IMG/VR virus record: IMGVR_UViG_3300028920_000059
Span: 21,789 to 85,788 of that record
DNA from: a virus
Direction: 5' to 3' (one strand)
Length of the DNA: 64,000 nt
The notes under the pieces are model-generated. The model was not told the DNA's origin and did not search any database. It saw nothing but the letters and a program-made list of their open reading frames with translations. Within the stretch, counting starts at the first letter, position 1. Every line of letters begins with the position of its first letter. Position numbers and translations under genes: made by a program. Shown here piece by piece: positions 14,428 through 23,322 of the stretch.

Positions 14428-15342
14428 TCAGTTAGTATAGATGGCTTCAAAGCACGCACGAATGAGACCGGCGGCTTTGCTATCGTAGAAGTTGTCCTCA
14501 AAGGCGCGAATGATATTATACGCCTTTACGCTTTTCTTGTTGAGTAGTACCTGGCGTGCATAGCCAAGAACCGAATAGCGAATTTTCTCAGGATCACCCT
14601 TGAGGTTTTTCAAGATGCCTTGAATCTTGCGCCAGTCAGAGTTGTTGATGAGCGCCCGACACAATTCAATCGCCTCCTTCTCGTCGGCTGCCTTTTGTTG
14701 AATTGCGGCGACCCGCTCCTCTGGCTTGAGATTGAGGGCTTTATCCAGCAAGACCATTGCGGTACGGGCAGACCCTTGAGCGTTTTCTACGATCTCGTCG
14801 CGGACTTCGCTGGTGATCTTCGCCTTCTCGCGTTTACACGTCTTATCTACTAACTTCTCCAGCTCCTCGTAGGTGAGTAGCCTGACGGGCATCTCGCAGC
14901 ACCGCGTCAGTATAGTCTTCAGTAGTTTCTGCGGATCCGTCGTGCAGAGTAAGAAGTAAACGTGAGGCGGAGTATCTTCCAGAATCTTGAGAGCTGCGTT
15001 CTGGCCATCGCGACTGAGCTGATGAACCTCATCCAGTAGCCAGATACGAACCTTACCGCCGGTCGGTGCCAGGTGCATTAGTCGGCTGATCTCACGGATA
15101 GTGTCGATACCACGGAAGTCGGAGCAGTTCAGCTCCTTGTAGTCCATGTCGTGGCAGTTGAGTTTGGTCCGAACGATACGTGCGAGTGTTGTCTTTCCAC
15201 AACCAGAGGGGCCGTGGAAGAGGAGAGTATGCGGAAGCGTTTCCTTCTCCAGCATATTGGTCAGAGCCGCAACTGTCTGCTCTGCACCTAAGACGGCGCG
15301 AAGCGTGCGCGGGCGATGCTTCTTGTAAAGTTCATCCGGCAT
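14428..15342 (-). CDS. sliding-clamp loader ATPase subunit
   Basis: The 304-residue protein is an AAA+ clamp loader of the DnaX/RFC/T4 gp44 type: Walker A HGPSGCGKTTLAR near residue 38, Walker B WLLDEVHQL near 95, sensor 1 with TTDPQKLLKTILTRC (SRC motif), and a C-terminal collar domain. It loads the DnaN-like clamp encoded at 19408-20424. No second subunit gene is seen nearby, so the complex may be a homopentamer or use a host subunit. The ATG at 15342 overlaps the glycosyltransferase gene by 11 bases. Confidence 0.85.
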   Translation of the reverse strand: MPDELYKKHRPRTLRAVLGAEQTVAALTNMLEKETLPHTLLFHGPSGCGKTTLARIVRTKLNCHDMDYKELNCSDFRGIDTIREISRLMHLAPTGGKVRIWLLDEVHQLSRDGQNAALKILEDTPPHVYFLLCTTDPQKLLKTILTRCCEMPVRLLTYEELEKLVDKTCKREKAKITSEVRDEIVENAQGSARTAMVLLDKALNLKPEERVAAIQQKAADEKEAIELCRALINNSDWRKIQGILKNLKGDPEKIRYSVLGYARQVLLNKKSVKAYNIIRAFEDNFYDSKAAGLIRACFEAIYTN

Positions 15343-16486
15343 CGGACTCTCCCTTTTCCTTCTTGCTAAGGAACATCTCATACTCATTCGACTCAGCGAT
15401 AGGAACTACGCCGTCCCGAAGGATCGGCTTGTTCTTGAATTTATCGTAGTTGACTGAGTGGTGCCAACGACCGAAGCGCCAAGCAATCTTGACTACGTCC
15501 GGGTGTTGCTTCTGGAGGCTCTTGGCGAATTTCAACCGATAGTCTCCTTCCTCATAGACATTGTCGGTATTACCGCCCTTGATCCCACTCTTGCCGTCGC
15601 CCTTATGGGTCTGCGCTTTACTCATAAAGAGAGCGCGGAAGAGCAACGTGCAGTATCCCTTCTTGAGAAGCCGCAGGGAGAGATCGGTATCCTCATTGTA
15701 CTTGCCACGCCACTTGGTGTTGAGCGAGTTGTCCAAGAGGATGCATGAGTAGACTCGGTGGTTGAAGATGTAAGGAGCAACGGGCAGACGGTCGGTAATG
15801 AACGCACGATTATGTGGACCGGCCATCACCACATTTTCGTAGCGGTCAACAAAATTCTCCATCGCTTGGAAGAAACCACCGCCGCGCACGATCAGCCGTC
15901 GATTGAAATTCGTGCGCCCGAAGTCCACGATGTTATCATCCATAATCCAGTGGCGCTTGAACTCTCGCTCACGCGACCAGTTCCAGATGAAGTTACGGGC
16001 TGGGATGGATCCCTTCCCGAGATCGTGGAAAGGCATTGCTACGACGCGATCCTCGCCGAGCTGTTCGATGTACTCGTCAGCTTCGGTCTCCTCAACGAAG
16101 AACTTGTGACTGACACCCATGCCTGCCAGAACACGACCGGTGCTCTGATTCTTAGCTCGGCCCTTCGATGGGATGCAGACGGGATACTTGCTGTCCGTCG
16201 GTGGACCATCGTAGCAGTATACGCCCTGTTCGATGGCGGGCTGGTTCGGAAACCATGCGCTATTCTGCCGAAGAATCTTGCAGCCGGTCAACTCCTCAAA
16301 CTTTCGCATGTCCTCACGAGTCACGAAGTTGAGCGTTACCTGGAACTGCGGCGAGACATCGCGCTGAATATATTCAGGCATGCCCCACCAGACCTTGCGC
16401 CATGATTCGGTAGACTTGATCAACGGAGCCGCTCGGCTCTCCCGAGCTGGACGGGTGATCTCCTTGAGGATTCGTTTCTTGCGCAT
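15332..16486 (-). CDS. TET-associated-type glycosyltransferase (TAGT-like)
   Basis: The 384-residue protein shows a GT-A-like plan: a start strand VCIPSKGRAKNQSTGRVL near 100, VEETEADEY, a segment GSIPARNFIWNW, the acidic motif HWIMDDNIVDF near 180, and YNEDTDLSLRLLKKGYCTLLF near 265-285, ending with GGNTDNVY and WRFGRWHH. This order matches what I recall of the TET/JBP-associated glycosyltransferases found in phages that modify cytosine. Such enzymes are proposed to attach sugars to hydroxylated DNA bases. The gene lies between the clamp loader and the polymerase, consistent with acting on DNA. No TET dioxygenase or hydroxymethylase is in the window. An ordinary glycosyltransferase with another acceptor remains possible. 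Confidence 0.68.
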   Translation of the reverse strand: MRKKRILKEITRPARESRAAPLIKSTESWRKVWWGMPEYIQRDVSPQFQVTLNFVTREDMRKFEELTGCKILRQNSAWFPNQPAIEQGVYCYDGPPTDSKYPVCIPSKGRAKNQSTGRVLAGMGVSHKFFVEETEADEYIEQLGEDRVVAMPFHDLGKGSIPARNFIWNWSREREFKRHWIMDDNIVDFGRTNFNRRLIVRGGGFFQAMENFVDRYENVVMAGPHNRAFITDRLPVAPYIFNHRVYSCILLDNSLNTKWRGKYNEDTDLSLRLLKKGYCTLLFRALFMSKAQTHKGDGKSGIKGGNTDNVYEEGDYRLKFAKSLQKQHPDVVKIAWRFGRWHHSVNYDKFKNKPILRDGVVPIAESNEYEMFLSKKEKGESDAG

Positions 16487-16487
16487 G

Positions 16488-16805
16488 TCAACTCTCCGTC
16501 TCTTTTATATCGCTGGCTGGCTTCTCTTTCGCCCAGAGGAAGTTTGCTATTTCAACCAGCACTTCATTCTCCAGCAATCGTAGGTGGATACAGTTGCGTT
16601 GCTGCTTATTCGGGAAAGCATCTCCATAGATGATGTCGCCCAGAAGTCCAGGGTTGATTCTTGCACGACGCCCGAGCTTGACCATTCCGGAGCGCAGCAG
16701 TCTCTCTTGAAGCAGGTATTCTAGGAACTTGCCATAGATAGTTCGCTGAACGGGCTTCCCGCCAAAGCGTTTTCTGGATTTCTGGAAGTGGAAGTCAGCC
16801 GGCAA
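16488..16805 (-). CDS. small basic protein, possible helix-turn-helix
   Basis: The 105-residue protein contains LGRRARINPGLLGDIIYGDAF, which has the spacing of a Cro/XRE-type helix-turn-helix, but the match is weak. A TTG start at 16805 overlaps the polymerase gene by 11 bases; no ATG occurs until well inside. It lies between the polymerase and glycosyltransferase genes. DNA binding is inferred from the basic character (pI appears high) and the possible HTH. Confidence 0.5.
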   Translation of the reverse strand: MPADFHFQKSRKRFGGKPVQRTIYGKFLEYLLQERLLRSGMVKLGRRARINPGLLGDIIYGDAFPNKQQRNCIHLRLLENEVLVEIANFLWAKEKPASDIKETES

Positions 16806-18198
16806 TGGATTGTTCTTTCTTCTGATACCAGTTGCCGTCTACCGGAGTGACCTCCGCTTCGACCTCAAGTGGGACGTTGATCCACGACCATGCTTCCTTC
16901 AAGCGCCGGACCATTACATCCTGGGCCATTCCTAAGAAGTCGTCCAGCTCCTCCATTGGGATGTCTCCGATTACGCTATCGTGAATCTGACCGACCAGTA
17001 GCGATTCCATCTTCTGCTTTTCGATCTCGTCTTGGATCCCGATCAGCGACTTGAGCAGACAGTGAAAGGCAGATCCCTGGACGGGATAGTTGATGATTTC
17101 GTTGCGCTTCATCCACCCTTGGCAGATAAAGCCGGTAAGCGTTTTCATCCAACCGCGATCGTTGTACTCCCGGACCCACTTTTTCTTCCAACGGTCATAG
17201 ATCGGGAAGCGTTTGGTCCAGAACTCCTTTTCAACCTGCTGGATGTGTCGCTCCATGGTTCCTTTACGTGGCTTCTCTCTCGGGTCGCAGTCGCCTCGCT
17301 CCCTGATTCCCTTAGAGCGCAGGTGCTCTTTGAGACTCGTCCCGTCTCTTAGCTGTAAGTCCAGCTGGTCGATAGCATCCCAGAGGCTCTTAGCGCAGTC
17401 GATATACCAGTCACCGTAGAACTGGGGGAACACAAACATATTCTTACCGCAGTAGCGAATCTGCTTAGCTCGTTTATCGGACGGGACCATTTCATCTAGT
17501 GGTAGACGGAAGCACTCCATCGCCATATCGCGGTGCATGTCCTTAGTTTTATCTTCAAGATACTCTAGCATCGTTGGATCTTGGTGGTAGCAGGCGGCGA
17601 TACAGACTTCAATGCCACTATAGTCAAGCTCAACGAGACAACGACCTGGTCGTGCAATGAAGGCCTGACGAATTAGCTTGGCAATCTTAGGATCACGAAT
17701 CGGGATGTTTTGGAAGTTCGGACTGTCCGAGCTAGAGCGATAGGTGCGCGCCATATTGAGATTGAAGCCTGGGTGAAGATACCCGTTGACAACCTCCCGC
17801 TCGATACCCTGCAGGTAGGTCGTGAGACTTTTCTTCATTTTCTTGAGCTGAAGATAGTCCTTCACGAACGGGTTGTCAATCTTGGCTAATGCTGTCTCGT
17901 CTGTCTTATATATCTCGTGCTTAGTTTTCTCTCCGGTGTAGCCCATAACTTCAAATAATATGTGACCAAGCTGCTGGCCACTATCCACATTGGTCGCGCC
18001 TTTGTATTCCCGCTTCCATATCTTCAGTATCTCGGACGTTTCAAGCTTCTCGGTAGTTCGATTGATTCGCCGTCGAAGTCGTCGCTGCGCTTTGGCCAGA
18101 TAGCTCGTGTCGATCCGGATACCATTCGCTTCGATCTTGGCTAACGTGATCGACCCGTCGTGGAGTAGCTGGTAGGCTTCCTTAGAGTAGGGAATCAT
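16795..18198 (-). CDS. family A DNA polymerase, polymerase domain
   Basis: The 467-residue protein carries motif A CLVELDYSGIEVCIAA (catalytic Asp), motif B KQIRYCGKNMFVFPQFYG and motif C GQIHDSVIGDIP. It begins with the thumb-like start of the polymerase domain and has no 3'-5' exonuclease. That domain is encoded by the preceding gene, whose end overlaps this start by four bases (ATGA). In motif B the usual pattern K-x7-FG-x2-Y is altered (K-x6-F-x2-Q-FYG), which may affect nucleotide choice. The enzyme would copy the phage genome with the clamp, loader, helicase and primase found in this block. Confidence 0.85.
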   Translation of the reverse strand: MIPYSKEAYQLLHDGSITLAKIEANGIRIDTSYLAKAQRRLRRRINRTTEKLETSEILKIWKREYKGATNVDSGQQLGHILFEVMGYTGEKTKHEIYKTDETALAKIDNPFVKDYLQLKKMKKSLTTYLQGIEREVVNGYLHPGFNLNMARTYRSSSDSPNFQNIPIRDPKIAKLIRQAFIARPGRCLVELDYSGIEVCIAACYHQDPTMLEYLEDKTKDMHRDMAMECFRLPLDEMVPSDKRAKQIRYCGKNMFVFPQFYGDWYIDCAKSLWDAIDQLDLQLRDGTSLKEHLRSKGIRERGDCDPREKPRKGTMERHIQQVEKEFWTKRFPIYDRWKKKWVREYNDRGWMKTLTGFICQGWMKRNEIINYPVQGSAFHCLLKSLIGIQDEIEKQKMESLLVGQIHDSVIGDIPMEELDDFLGMAQDVMVRRLKEAWSWINVPLEVEAEVTPVDGNWYQKKEQSIAG

Positions 18199-19403
18199 CG
18201 GAGTGCTTCCATCTGGCGCTGGGCTACGTGATACTCCAAGAGAGAATCAAGCCCGTTGTAAAGTAAGAGGTCCTCTTGGTTGATGTCGTTGATTCGATTG
18301 AGATTGTTCGCGCCTCTTTCACCTTCGCCTTTTAGGTATGATAATACGTGCGATGAATAGTCACTGATTCCAAGATATACGAACGCTTGGAACTTGATCG
18401 ACGTGATACCGGAGCGATTATCAATGCAGTGTGCTGCCAGCATCGTATCCCAATGCCAGCCTACGACTCCGTGGCCAAGCTTAGCTCTCGTCCAGCGTTC
18501 CTCAAACTTGAGATTGGATGCGATCTTGAGTAGCTTGGGCTTGCGAAGTATTTTGCTAACGAGACGCCGCACGCCCTTGGTAAATGGGATGGCGAAAGTG
18601 TCCTCCCCATCGAGGCAGAAACTGACCGATACGATCCGCTGTTCGACTCTCTCTGGTTTCAGGCCCGTCGTTTCGTAGTCCCAAGCCAATTGGCCTTCAC
18701 ACTTGAGGAGCTCCCGGAGACGCTTCTTGGCCTGCCCTTCTTGGGTGATAATCTCAACTTCTGATTGAAGATCAGCAAGCGTCGGCGCTGTTCGCGGGAT
18801 CCCTTCCATGTGGAGACTGACGGCGCGGAGTAGCTGCTCCTTGAAGATCAACTCAAGCAGCTGATCGCCATCGGATCGAAGCACGTAGCTCGGGTGGAAT
18901 ACCGGGCAGACCCATGCGTTGTATTCATGACATGGGATCGTCCAGCCTACCCATTTGGAGATGGAGTCAACTCCCTTTTTCCAGAGCGGGGTGATGAGCG
19001 ATTCCACAGCGGACTTCCCGAGCGGAATGATCACTTCTGGTTGCAGTTCTTGGATAGCCTGGAGGAGAGCCGGTCGGCATGCCTTGATATACTTCGGGTC
19101 GATCTTGTTTTCGGGTGGTCGACAGGTAACGGCGTTGGTTATCCAGCAGTCATCTAAATCAACCCCGATGTCCTCCAAGAAGCCCCGAAGCAGCTGACCG
19201 GCCTTCCCGACAAATTGGGTGCCCTGTCGATCCTCCTGCTCACCTGGCGCTTCGCCAACGAAGAGGATCTTGCGCTTCCCTTTTCCGGATGGCTTCATCT
19301 TCGGACTGAAGCAGCCTTTCGATAGACCACACAGCCCACACTGGGATGACTTTGGCTCTGCTACGACTTTTCGATTCCAGGAGGAGGCGGGGAGGAGGCT
19401 CAT
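18195..19403 (-). CDS. uracil-DNA glycosylase-like domain fused to 3'-5' exonuclease
   Basis: The 402-residue protein has two domains. Residues 1-210 look like a family 4/5 uracil-DNA glycosylase: CGLCGLSKGC and later Cys residues for an iron-sulphur cluster, ILFVGEAPGEQED, ITNAVTCRPPEN and VCPVFHPSYVLR. Residues 230-400 form a DEDD exonuclease: AWDYETTGL, SNLKFEERW and a last Asp/Leu helix (DSLLEYHVAQ). It overlaps the polymerase gene by four bases. In SPO1-like phages a glycosylase-like domain is joined to a complete family A polymerase, so this looks like that enzyme cut after the exonuclease. Whether the glycosylase domain is active cannot be seen. Confidence 0.8.
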   Translation of the reverse strand: MSLLPASSWNRKVVAEPKSSQCGLCGLSKGCFSPKMKPSGKGKRKILFVGEAPGEQEDRQGTQFVGKAGQLLRGFLEDIGVDLDDCWITNAVTCRPPENKIDPKYIKACRPALLQAIQELQPEVIIPLGKSAVESLITPLWKKGVDSISKWVGWTIPCHEYNAWVCPVFHPSYVLRSDGDQLLELIFKEQLLRAVSLHMEGIPRTAPTLADLQSEVEIITQEGQAKKRLRELLKCEGQLAWDYETTGLKPERVEQRIVSVSFCLDGEDTFAIPFTKGVRRLVSKILRKPKLLKIASNLKFEERWTRAKLGHGVVGWHWDTMLAAHCIDNRSGITSIKFQAFVYLGISDYSSHVLSYLKGEGERGANNLNRINDINQEDLLLYNGLDSLLEYHVAQRQMEALR

Positions 19404-19407
19404 TGAA

Positions 19408-20424
19408 TCAGGAACCCTTGTTCAGCGCGACTACGAACTGAATACCCTCCGCTTCCATCTTCATCTTTACCTCGGGAATAATGAGTACCGTCCTCGCACG
19501 CTGGAGTATCTCCGTCAGGAATACTGGCTGAACGTCGAAAATCATATCAGGCCCGTCGTATTTGATCTTGCGCGTCTCGCGGTACCAACCAACATCCTTG
19601 CGTGCCTCCATCACGAACTGCCGATCTTCCAGCTGGACGCGGACATAGGGATCGTCCTGTGCGTCAATCATGATGGCAGTACGCGTGATGGTCTCATTGA
19701 GATTCGGCGGGAATTTGACTTCCGTCGCGCCGTCCATCTCCAGCAGCTGATCCAGCTCGGTGTGGTATGGTTCGTAGGAGCAACGAACCGAGACGATCTG
19801 CTTGGCTCCGGTACGGAAGTGGATCCACCCGTCCGAGATGGAGACACGCTTCATCTTGAGCTTACCAAGACGTAGCAGCGAGGCGCCGGGTACCAGAATC
19901 TCATCCTGGAAGCCCGTAGAGATTGAAGCGCGATAGAAGCGCCAGTTATCGCAGGCTTCCACGAGATCCGGAGAGACGTGGACCATTGTTGACAACTCCT
20001 CGTTGGCGTTCCGGCCGCAGGTTCTGGCCGCCTGCTGAAGATGACCAGAGACCTCCTCGGCCAGCTTGGACCACTTACCGGGCGCTGGAACTGCGTCGTA
20101 GGGCAGGTTGATCTCTGCCTGTGCGGTAATACCGGCGCTCCGTCGCTTACCCTTGATTACCATCTCGGTATCGGTCGAGTTGACTTCCAGCTCATCGTCT
20201 GGCATACCCTCAACTACTTTGATCAGCTCGTTAGCCAAGACGGCAAGAGTGATCGCTTCTGGTAGCGGCGATGGGGACCTGGTCATAATCTCATCGTTGA
20301 ATGTGATGAGATCGCTGCCGGCGAATATGATGCAGTTACTCTGCTCTAGTGTTTCGTAGCGGCTAGCGACTCCCAGGGACGCGAAGTAAAGGGCCTCAAT
20401 GAACTTCTTACGGTTGACTTTCAT
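19408..20424 (-). CDS. DnaN-like sliding clamp
   Basis: The 338-residue protein fits the three-domain beta clamp: a start MKVNRKKFIEALYFAS, the middle segment VVEGMPDDELEVNS, then NLPYDAVPAP, and a C-terminal YLL-like region (AEGIQFVVAL). Domain 3 lacks the classic PMRL ending, as in several phage clamps. It would tether the family A polymerase during synthesis. It stops four bases before the glycosylase/exonuclease gene. The start at 20424 is the only one with a fair spacing to a purine-rich stretch. Confidence 0.78.
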   Translation of the reverse strand: MKVNRKKFIEALYFASLGVASRYETLEQSNCIIFAGSDLITFNDEIMTRSPSPLPEAITLAVLANELIKVVEGMPDDELEVNSTDTEMVIKGKRRSAGITAQAEINLPYDAVPAPGKWSKLAEEVSGHLQQAARTCGRNANEELSTMVHVSPDLVEACDNWRFYRASISTGFQDEILVPGASLLRLGKLKMKRVSISDGWIHFRTGAKQIVSVRCSYEPYHTELDQLLEMDGATEVKFPPNLNETITRTAIMIDAQDDPYVRVQLEDRQFVMEARKDVGWYRETRKIKYDGPDMIFDVQPVFLTEILQRARTVLIIPEVKMKMEAEGIQFVVALNKGS

Positions 20425-20470
20425 CTGATCTATCTCCTATCTATATTTCTCACTCGGCTCGGTATTGAAT

Positions 20471-20503
20471 AAAAATGGGAGACACTTACGTGCCTCCCAT
20501 TTT
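20471..20503. terminator. bidirectional-looking rho-independent terminator
   Basis: ATGGGAG-ACAC, a short loop, GTG-CCTCCCAT form an 11-base-pair stem flanked by AAAAA on one side and TTTT on the other. It lies 25 bases past the stop of the gene at 20525-21055 and before the clamp gene, so it would end leftward transcription of the former and might also work in the other direction. Confidence 0.78.
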
Positions 20504-20524
20504 CGACTCGTGGGGGCTATACGG

Positions 20525-21055
20525 TCACTTTTCCAGGATGGTGATGGTCCCGTCTGAGTCAAGGCTCAGGACGTTGGCAGCCTGCAGGGCCTTCGCCGCG
20601 CGAGTAGCGTAGCGATAGCCGTTCTGTTTGCTGAACGGGCTTTCCCGTCCGCCGGCGGCGAGGTAGTTCTTGATAGCCAGCTTGCCGGCCTCCTTCAGAT
20701 TCCTGGAGTGGAGGACGGCCTTGGCCCCAATCTCCATCCAGTTGGGTCGCTTGCCCTTCTCCTTGTCGCTGGTGGAGCCGCTGGATGGCTTGTCGTCGCT
20801 GCTCTTGGGCTTGGCCTTCTTGCCCTTCGGGGTCTCCTTGACAGCGCTTGTCGGCGATTCCTCGGCGTCCTGGGTGTCGAGCAGCTCCAGGTCTACCAGC
20901 AGCTGGGTCTCATCAGAGTTGAGGGTGTCGGGGATACCGGTTTTGGGCAGGAAGCGCTGTAGCTTCTTGACGGCCCTCTCGGCGCTGATCTTGGTCGTAT
21001 GGGGCGCGCCGATCTTATCGAGGATCCCCAAGACGACTGAACGCTTGATGCTCAT
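20525..21055 (-). CDS. two-part protein with a charged linker
   Basis: The 176-residue protein has an N-terminal helical part (about 1-65), a low-complexity Ser/Lys/Asp linker (about 70-105) and a C-terminal part (RNWMEIGAKAVLHSRNL to the end). The C-terminal part is compact and could be a winged helix (YRYATRAAKALQAANVLSLDSDGTITI). No family is named. It is a single-gene unit: leader at 21056-21117, terminator at 20471-20503. That suggests separate expression from the clamp. Confidence 0.65.
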   Translation of the reverse strand: MSIKRSVVLGILDKIGAPHTTKISAERAVKKLQRFLPKTGIPDTLNSDETQLLVDLELLDTQDAEESPTSAVKETPKGKKAKPKSSDDKPSSGSTSDKEKGKRPNWMEIGAKAVLHSRNLKEAGKLAIKNYLAAGGRESPFSKQNGYRYATRAAKALQAANVLSLDSDGTITILEK

Positions 21056-21117
21056 GGTTGACTCTCCTTGGTGAGTGGGTTTGTATTCTATTATCGCAAG
21101 TCAAACATTATTATGAC

Positions 21118-22527
21118 CTAGAGGGTCCCACAGTAGAAAGCGTGCCCGATAGCGAGGCATTGACCAACCCAGAGACACTGAAAGGTATTGAAAGGATTTT
21201 CTCGCAATACGATCCAGTTCAATCGCATGACGTTATGAGTCTTTTCCTGAGGCGTTTGATTCAACCCAAGCATCCCAGTTACGTGGGCCAGCTTGCGTTT
21301 ATCCTCGCTGAAGTTCTTGGCCGATTGCGTACGGAGATCATAACTAGCGGCATCAGCTTGGGTCGGTGCGATTACGAGACAGTGGCGCTCTTGGCTCAAA
21401 CGCCGAAGCGCCTTCCACGTCTCGTTGACTTGGTCGCGGGTGGTATGCGACGGGTCTTCTGGGGCAAGGATATCTGCATAATCAATGATAATCACATCGG
21501 GGATAAATCCCTCCGACATCTCCCAACGATCCAGCACGCTCATGACTCCGCGCACGTTGATGGAACTATTTGCGTGGACGCTTACCTTTAGATATGACTT
21601 ATCGGGATTGAGACCGTAGCTGCGCTTCATCCTCTTGACTGCTCTGAGACATGCCTGCTCGGTAAGGTGATGTTTGAATAAGCGGGTACTATTCTCAACG
21701 CCGACTTCATCCTCATCCGTCGCTGGCTTGATGATTTTGATCGGTGCTCGTATCTCTCCGCACAGCTCCTTCTTGAATGGGCGTGATGCGAAGTACATTC
21801 CAAGACGCTGCATGACTTGTAATTCGCTCAGGTCACCGACTTGGAAGAAAGCAACGCGGCGCCGATTTCGTAGTGCGCGGGCCACGAATTCAATGCACCA
21901 GAAGGTCTTGCCACGCTTCTCTGGTCCTTGGATCCCGATCAGCGCATCGCGAACCAGCGCGTGGTTCAAGAAGCGCCCGGCGTCACCTGGGAATTCAATT
22001 AGTGGATCCGCCGCCTCGCTGAAGCATCGCTCCCACGCGCCTTCATCTCGGAGCGGGTCAATCCCTAGTGATGTCAACATCTCTACTGGACGATAGTTGA
22101 GGACGGCTTGTCGCGCTTCTTCAGCGCGGCCGACTTGGAGGGCTTGGTCTACCGTATCCTGTAGATGCTGAAGGCTCCGGCGCTCCAGGAAGCCGCGCAG
22201 TTGGTCCAAGAGATATGGGATGTTGACTGGATCTTCATCTTCAAAGTCCTCCGAGAGGTCCTCTAAGAGGTCTTCAATCGCTTGAGCGTCTGGCGAGTCC
22301 TCGTGATCTTCCGCCCATGCGTAGAAGATGGATTCAATGTTTTGCTTCGGCGCCTTCTGGTATGTATTGAAGTATTCTAAGCACCAGGTAGCGATGAATC
22401 GGAAGTGGGAGGCTTGGATGAGGGAAATATCTAATACGGGAACGGCTTGACTCAAGAAGTCAGTCGATGATATAAGCGCCGCGAGTAGACGGCGCTCAAC
22501 TTGGCTGTCTATTCGCTGGCGTTTCAT
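21118..22527 (-). CDS. DnaB-like replicative helicase
   Basis: The 469-residue protein has a DnaB-type N-terminal helical domain (VERRLLAALISS) and a RecA-fold C-terminal domain: Walker A GPEKRGKTFW (residue 200 or so), Walker B VIIIDYADIL near 340, and the H3-like segment CLVIAPTQADAASYD. It unwinds DNA ahead of the polymerase. The start overlaps the initiator-like gene by four bases (ATGA). Walker A differs from the usual GxPSxGKT form. The middle of the N-terminal part is very acidic (SEDFEDEDP). Confidence 0.82.
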   Translation of the reverse strand: MKRQRIDSQVERRLLAALISSTDFLSQAVPVLDISLIQASHFRFIATWCLEYFNTYQKAPKQNIESIFYAWAEDHEDSPDAQAIEDLLEDLSEDFEDEDPVNIPYLLDQLRGFLERRSLQHLQDTVDQALQVGRAEEARQAVLNYRPVEMLTSLGIDPLRDEGAWERCFSEAADPLIEFPGDAGRFLNHALVRDALIGIQGPEKRGKTFWCIEFVARALRNRRRVAFFQVGDLSELQVMQRLGMYFASRPFKKELCGEIRAPIKIIKPATDEDEVGVENSTRLFKHHLTEQACLRAVKRMKRSYGLNPDKSYLKVSVHANSSINVRGVMSVLDRWEMSEGFIPDVIIIDYADILAPEDPSHTTRDQVNETWKALRRLSQERHCLVIAPTQADAASYDLRTQSAKNFSEDKRKLAHVTGMLGLNQTPQEKTHNVMRLNWIVLRENPFNTFQCLWVGQCLAIGHAFYCGTL

Positions 22528-23321
22528 TCTTCAACAACTTCCTCGCTAATCAGTTTGCCGTCCTTATCAAAGTTCTTGACTCGGAAGCGGGTTCCATTCT
22601 GTTTATCGCCGTTCTTCGGCTTTGAGAGACGGAGCATCGCATCCTCAATGCGGATGAACTTCTGCCGAAAGGCGTTCCCGCTATATGCGACTGGTACGAA
22701 GTCATCATTAGACCGAATGACGTCCCCCTTTCGGATATGGGCGCAGTACCATTTGAGAACTTTGCGGATCCGCGGAATTTCAACTCCGTCCCGAGTATGT
22801 AGTTTATGGAATGATAAAGCCCACTGGCCTAGAGATGAACTATGGGAGACTTTTCGAACCTCGCTAATGGCCTCGTTGAGATGGGTTGCAAACTTTTTCC
22901 ATCTCGGATGACTTTTAGGATTCTTTCTACCCGGAGCCTCTGGCTCCGGGTTATTATTAATATCTTTATTAATATTAATAGGCACGTCATGGGTGACGTG
23001 TCTGCATAGACATCCATGACGTGTCTGAATTCGGGACCATGTCGTTGCAAGAAGGCGCCGACGGCCTGTAAAGCCCGTTTGTTGAACTAGCTCCAGCTCC
23101 TTCAATTTGGCGATCATTCGCTGGACCTGTCGATCTTCTACCCCAATGTATTTTCCAAGATAGCCGTTTGAAGCATAGCAGTCTTTTCCGCTAATATTGA
23201 CCAGCGAGTCAATCACCATCAATAGGATGGCTTCCTTGCAGGTGATCGTTTGCGCTTCGATCAATTCAAATATTTCCGGACGCATCCAACAGCCGCGGAA
23301 GTACGGATGCTGCTTTCCCAT
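22524..23321 (-). CDS. replication initiator-like winged-helix protein
   Basis: The 265-residue protein has an N-terminal winged helix (about 45-115, with YLGKYIGVEDRQVQRMIAKL as recognition-helix region) and a conserved C-terminal helical part (about 150-250). A short linker (about 118-145) separates them. The plan matches lambda O-type or DnaD-type initiators that bind the origin and recruit the helicase. It lies directly before the DnaB-like gene and after the primase. The linker-coding DNA is itself an AT-rich and repeat-rich element (see 22930-23027). The ATG at 23321 follows GAGGAG; the frame's first Met at 23336 lies inside the primase gene. Confidence 0.68.
   Translation of the reverse strand: MGKQHPYFRGCWMRPEIFELIEAQTITCKEAILLMVIDSLVNISGKDCYASNGYLGKYIGVEDRQVQRMIAKLKELELVQQTGFTGRRRLLATTWSRIQTRHGCLCRHVTHDVPININKDINNNPEPEAPGRKNPKSHPRWKKFATHLNEAISEVRKVSHSSSLGQWALSFHKLHTRDGVEIPRIRKVLKWYCAHIRKGDVIRSNDDFVPVAYSGNAFRQKFIRIEDAMLRLSKPKNGDKQNGTRFRVKNFDKDGKLISEEVVEE
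22930..23027. other. candidate replication origin inside the initiator gene
   Basis: Three elements lie in a row in the linker-coding part of the initiator gene: a perfect nine-base-pair hairpin (CCCGGAGCC, TCT, GGCTCCGGG, 22930-22950); a 30-base block containing only one C among A and T (22951-22980); and iterons TGACGTGTCTG at 22994-23004 and 23017-23027, 23 bases apart, plus the inverted half-site CACGTCA at 22983-22989. The lambda origin has the same layout in gene O. Function is inferred. Confidence 0.62.
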
Positions 23322-23322
23322 C

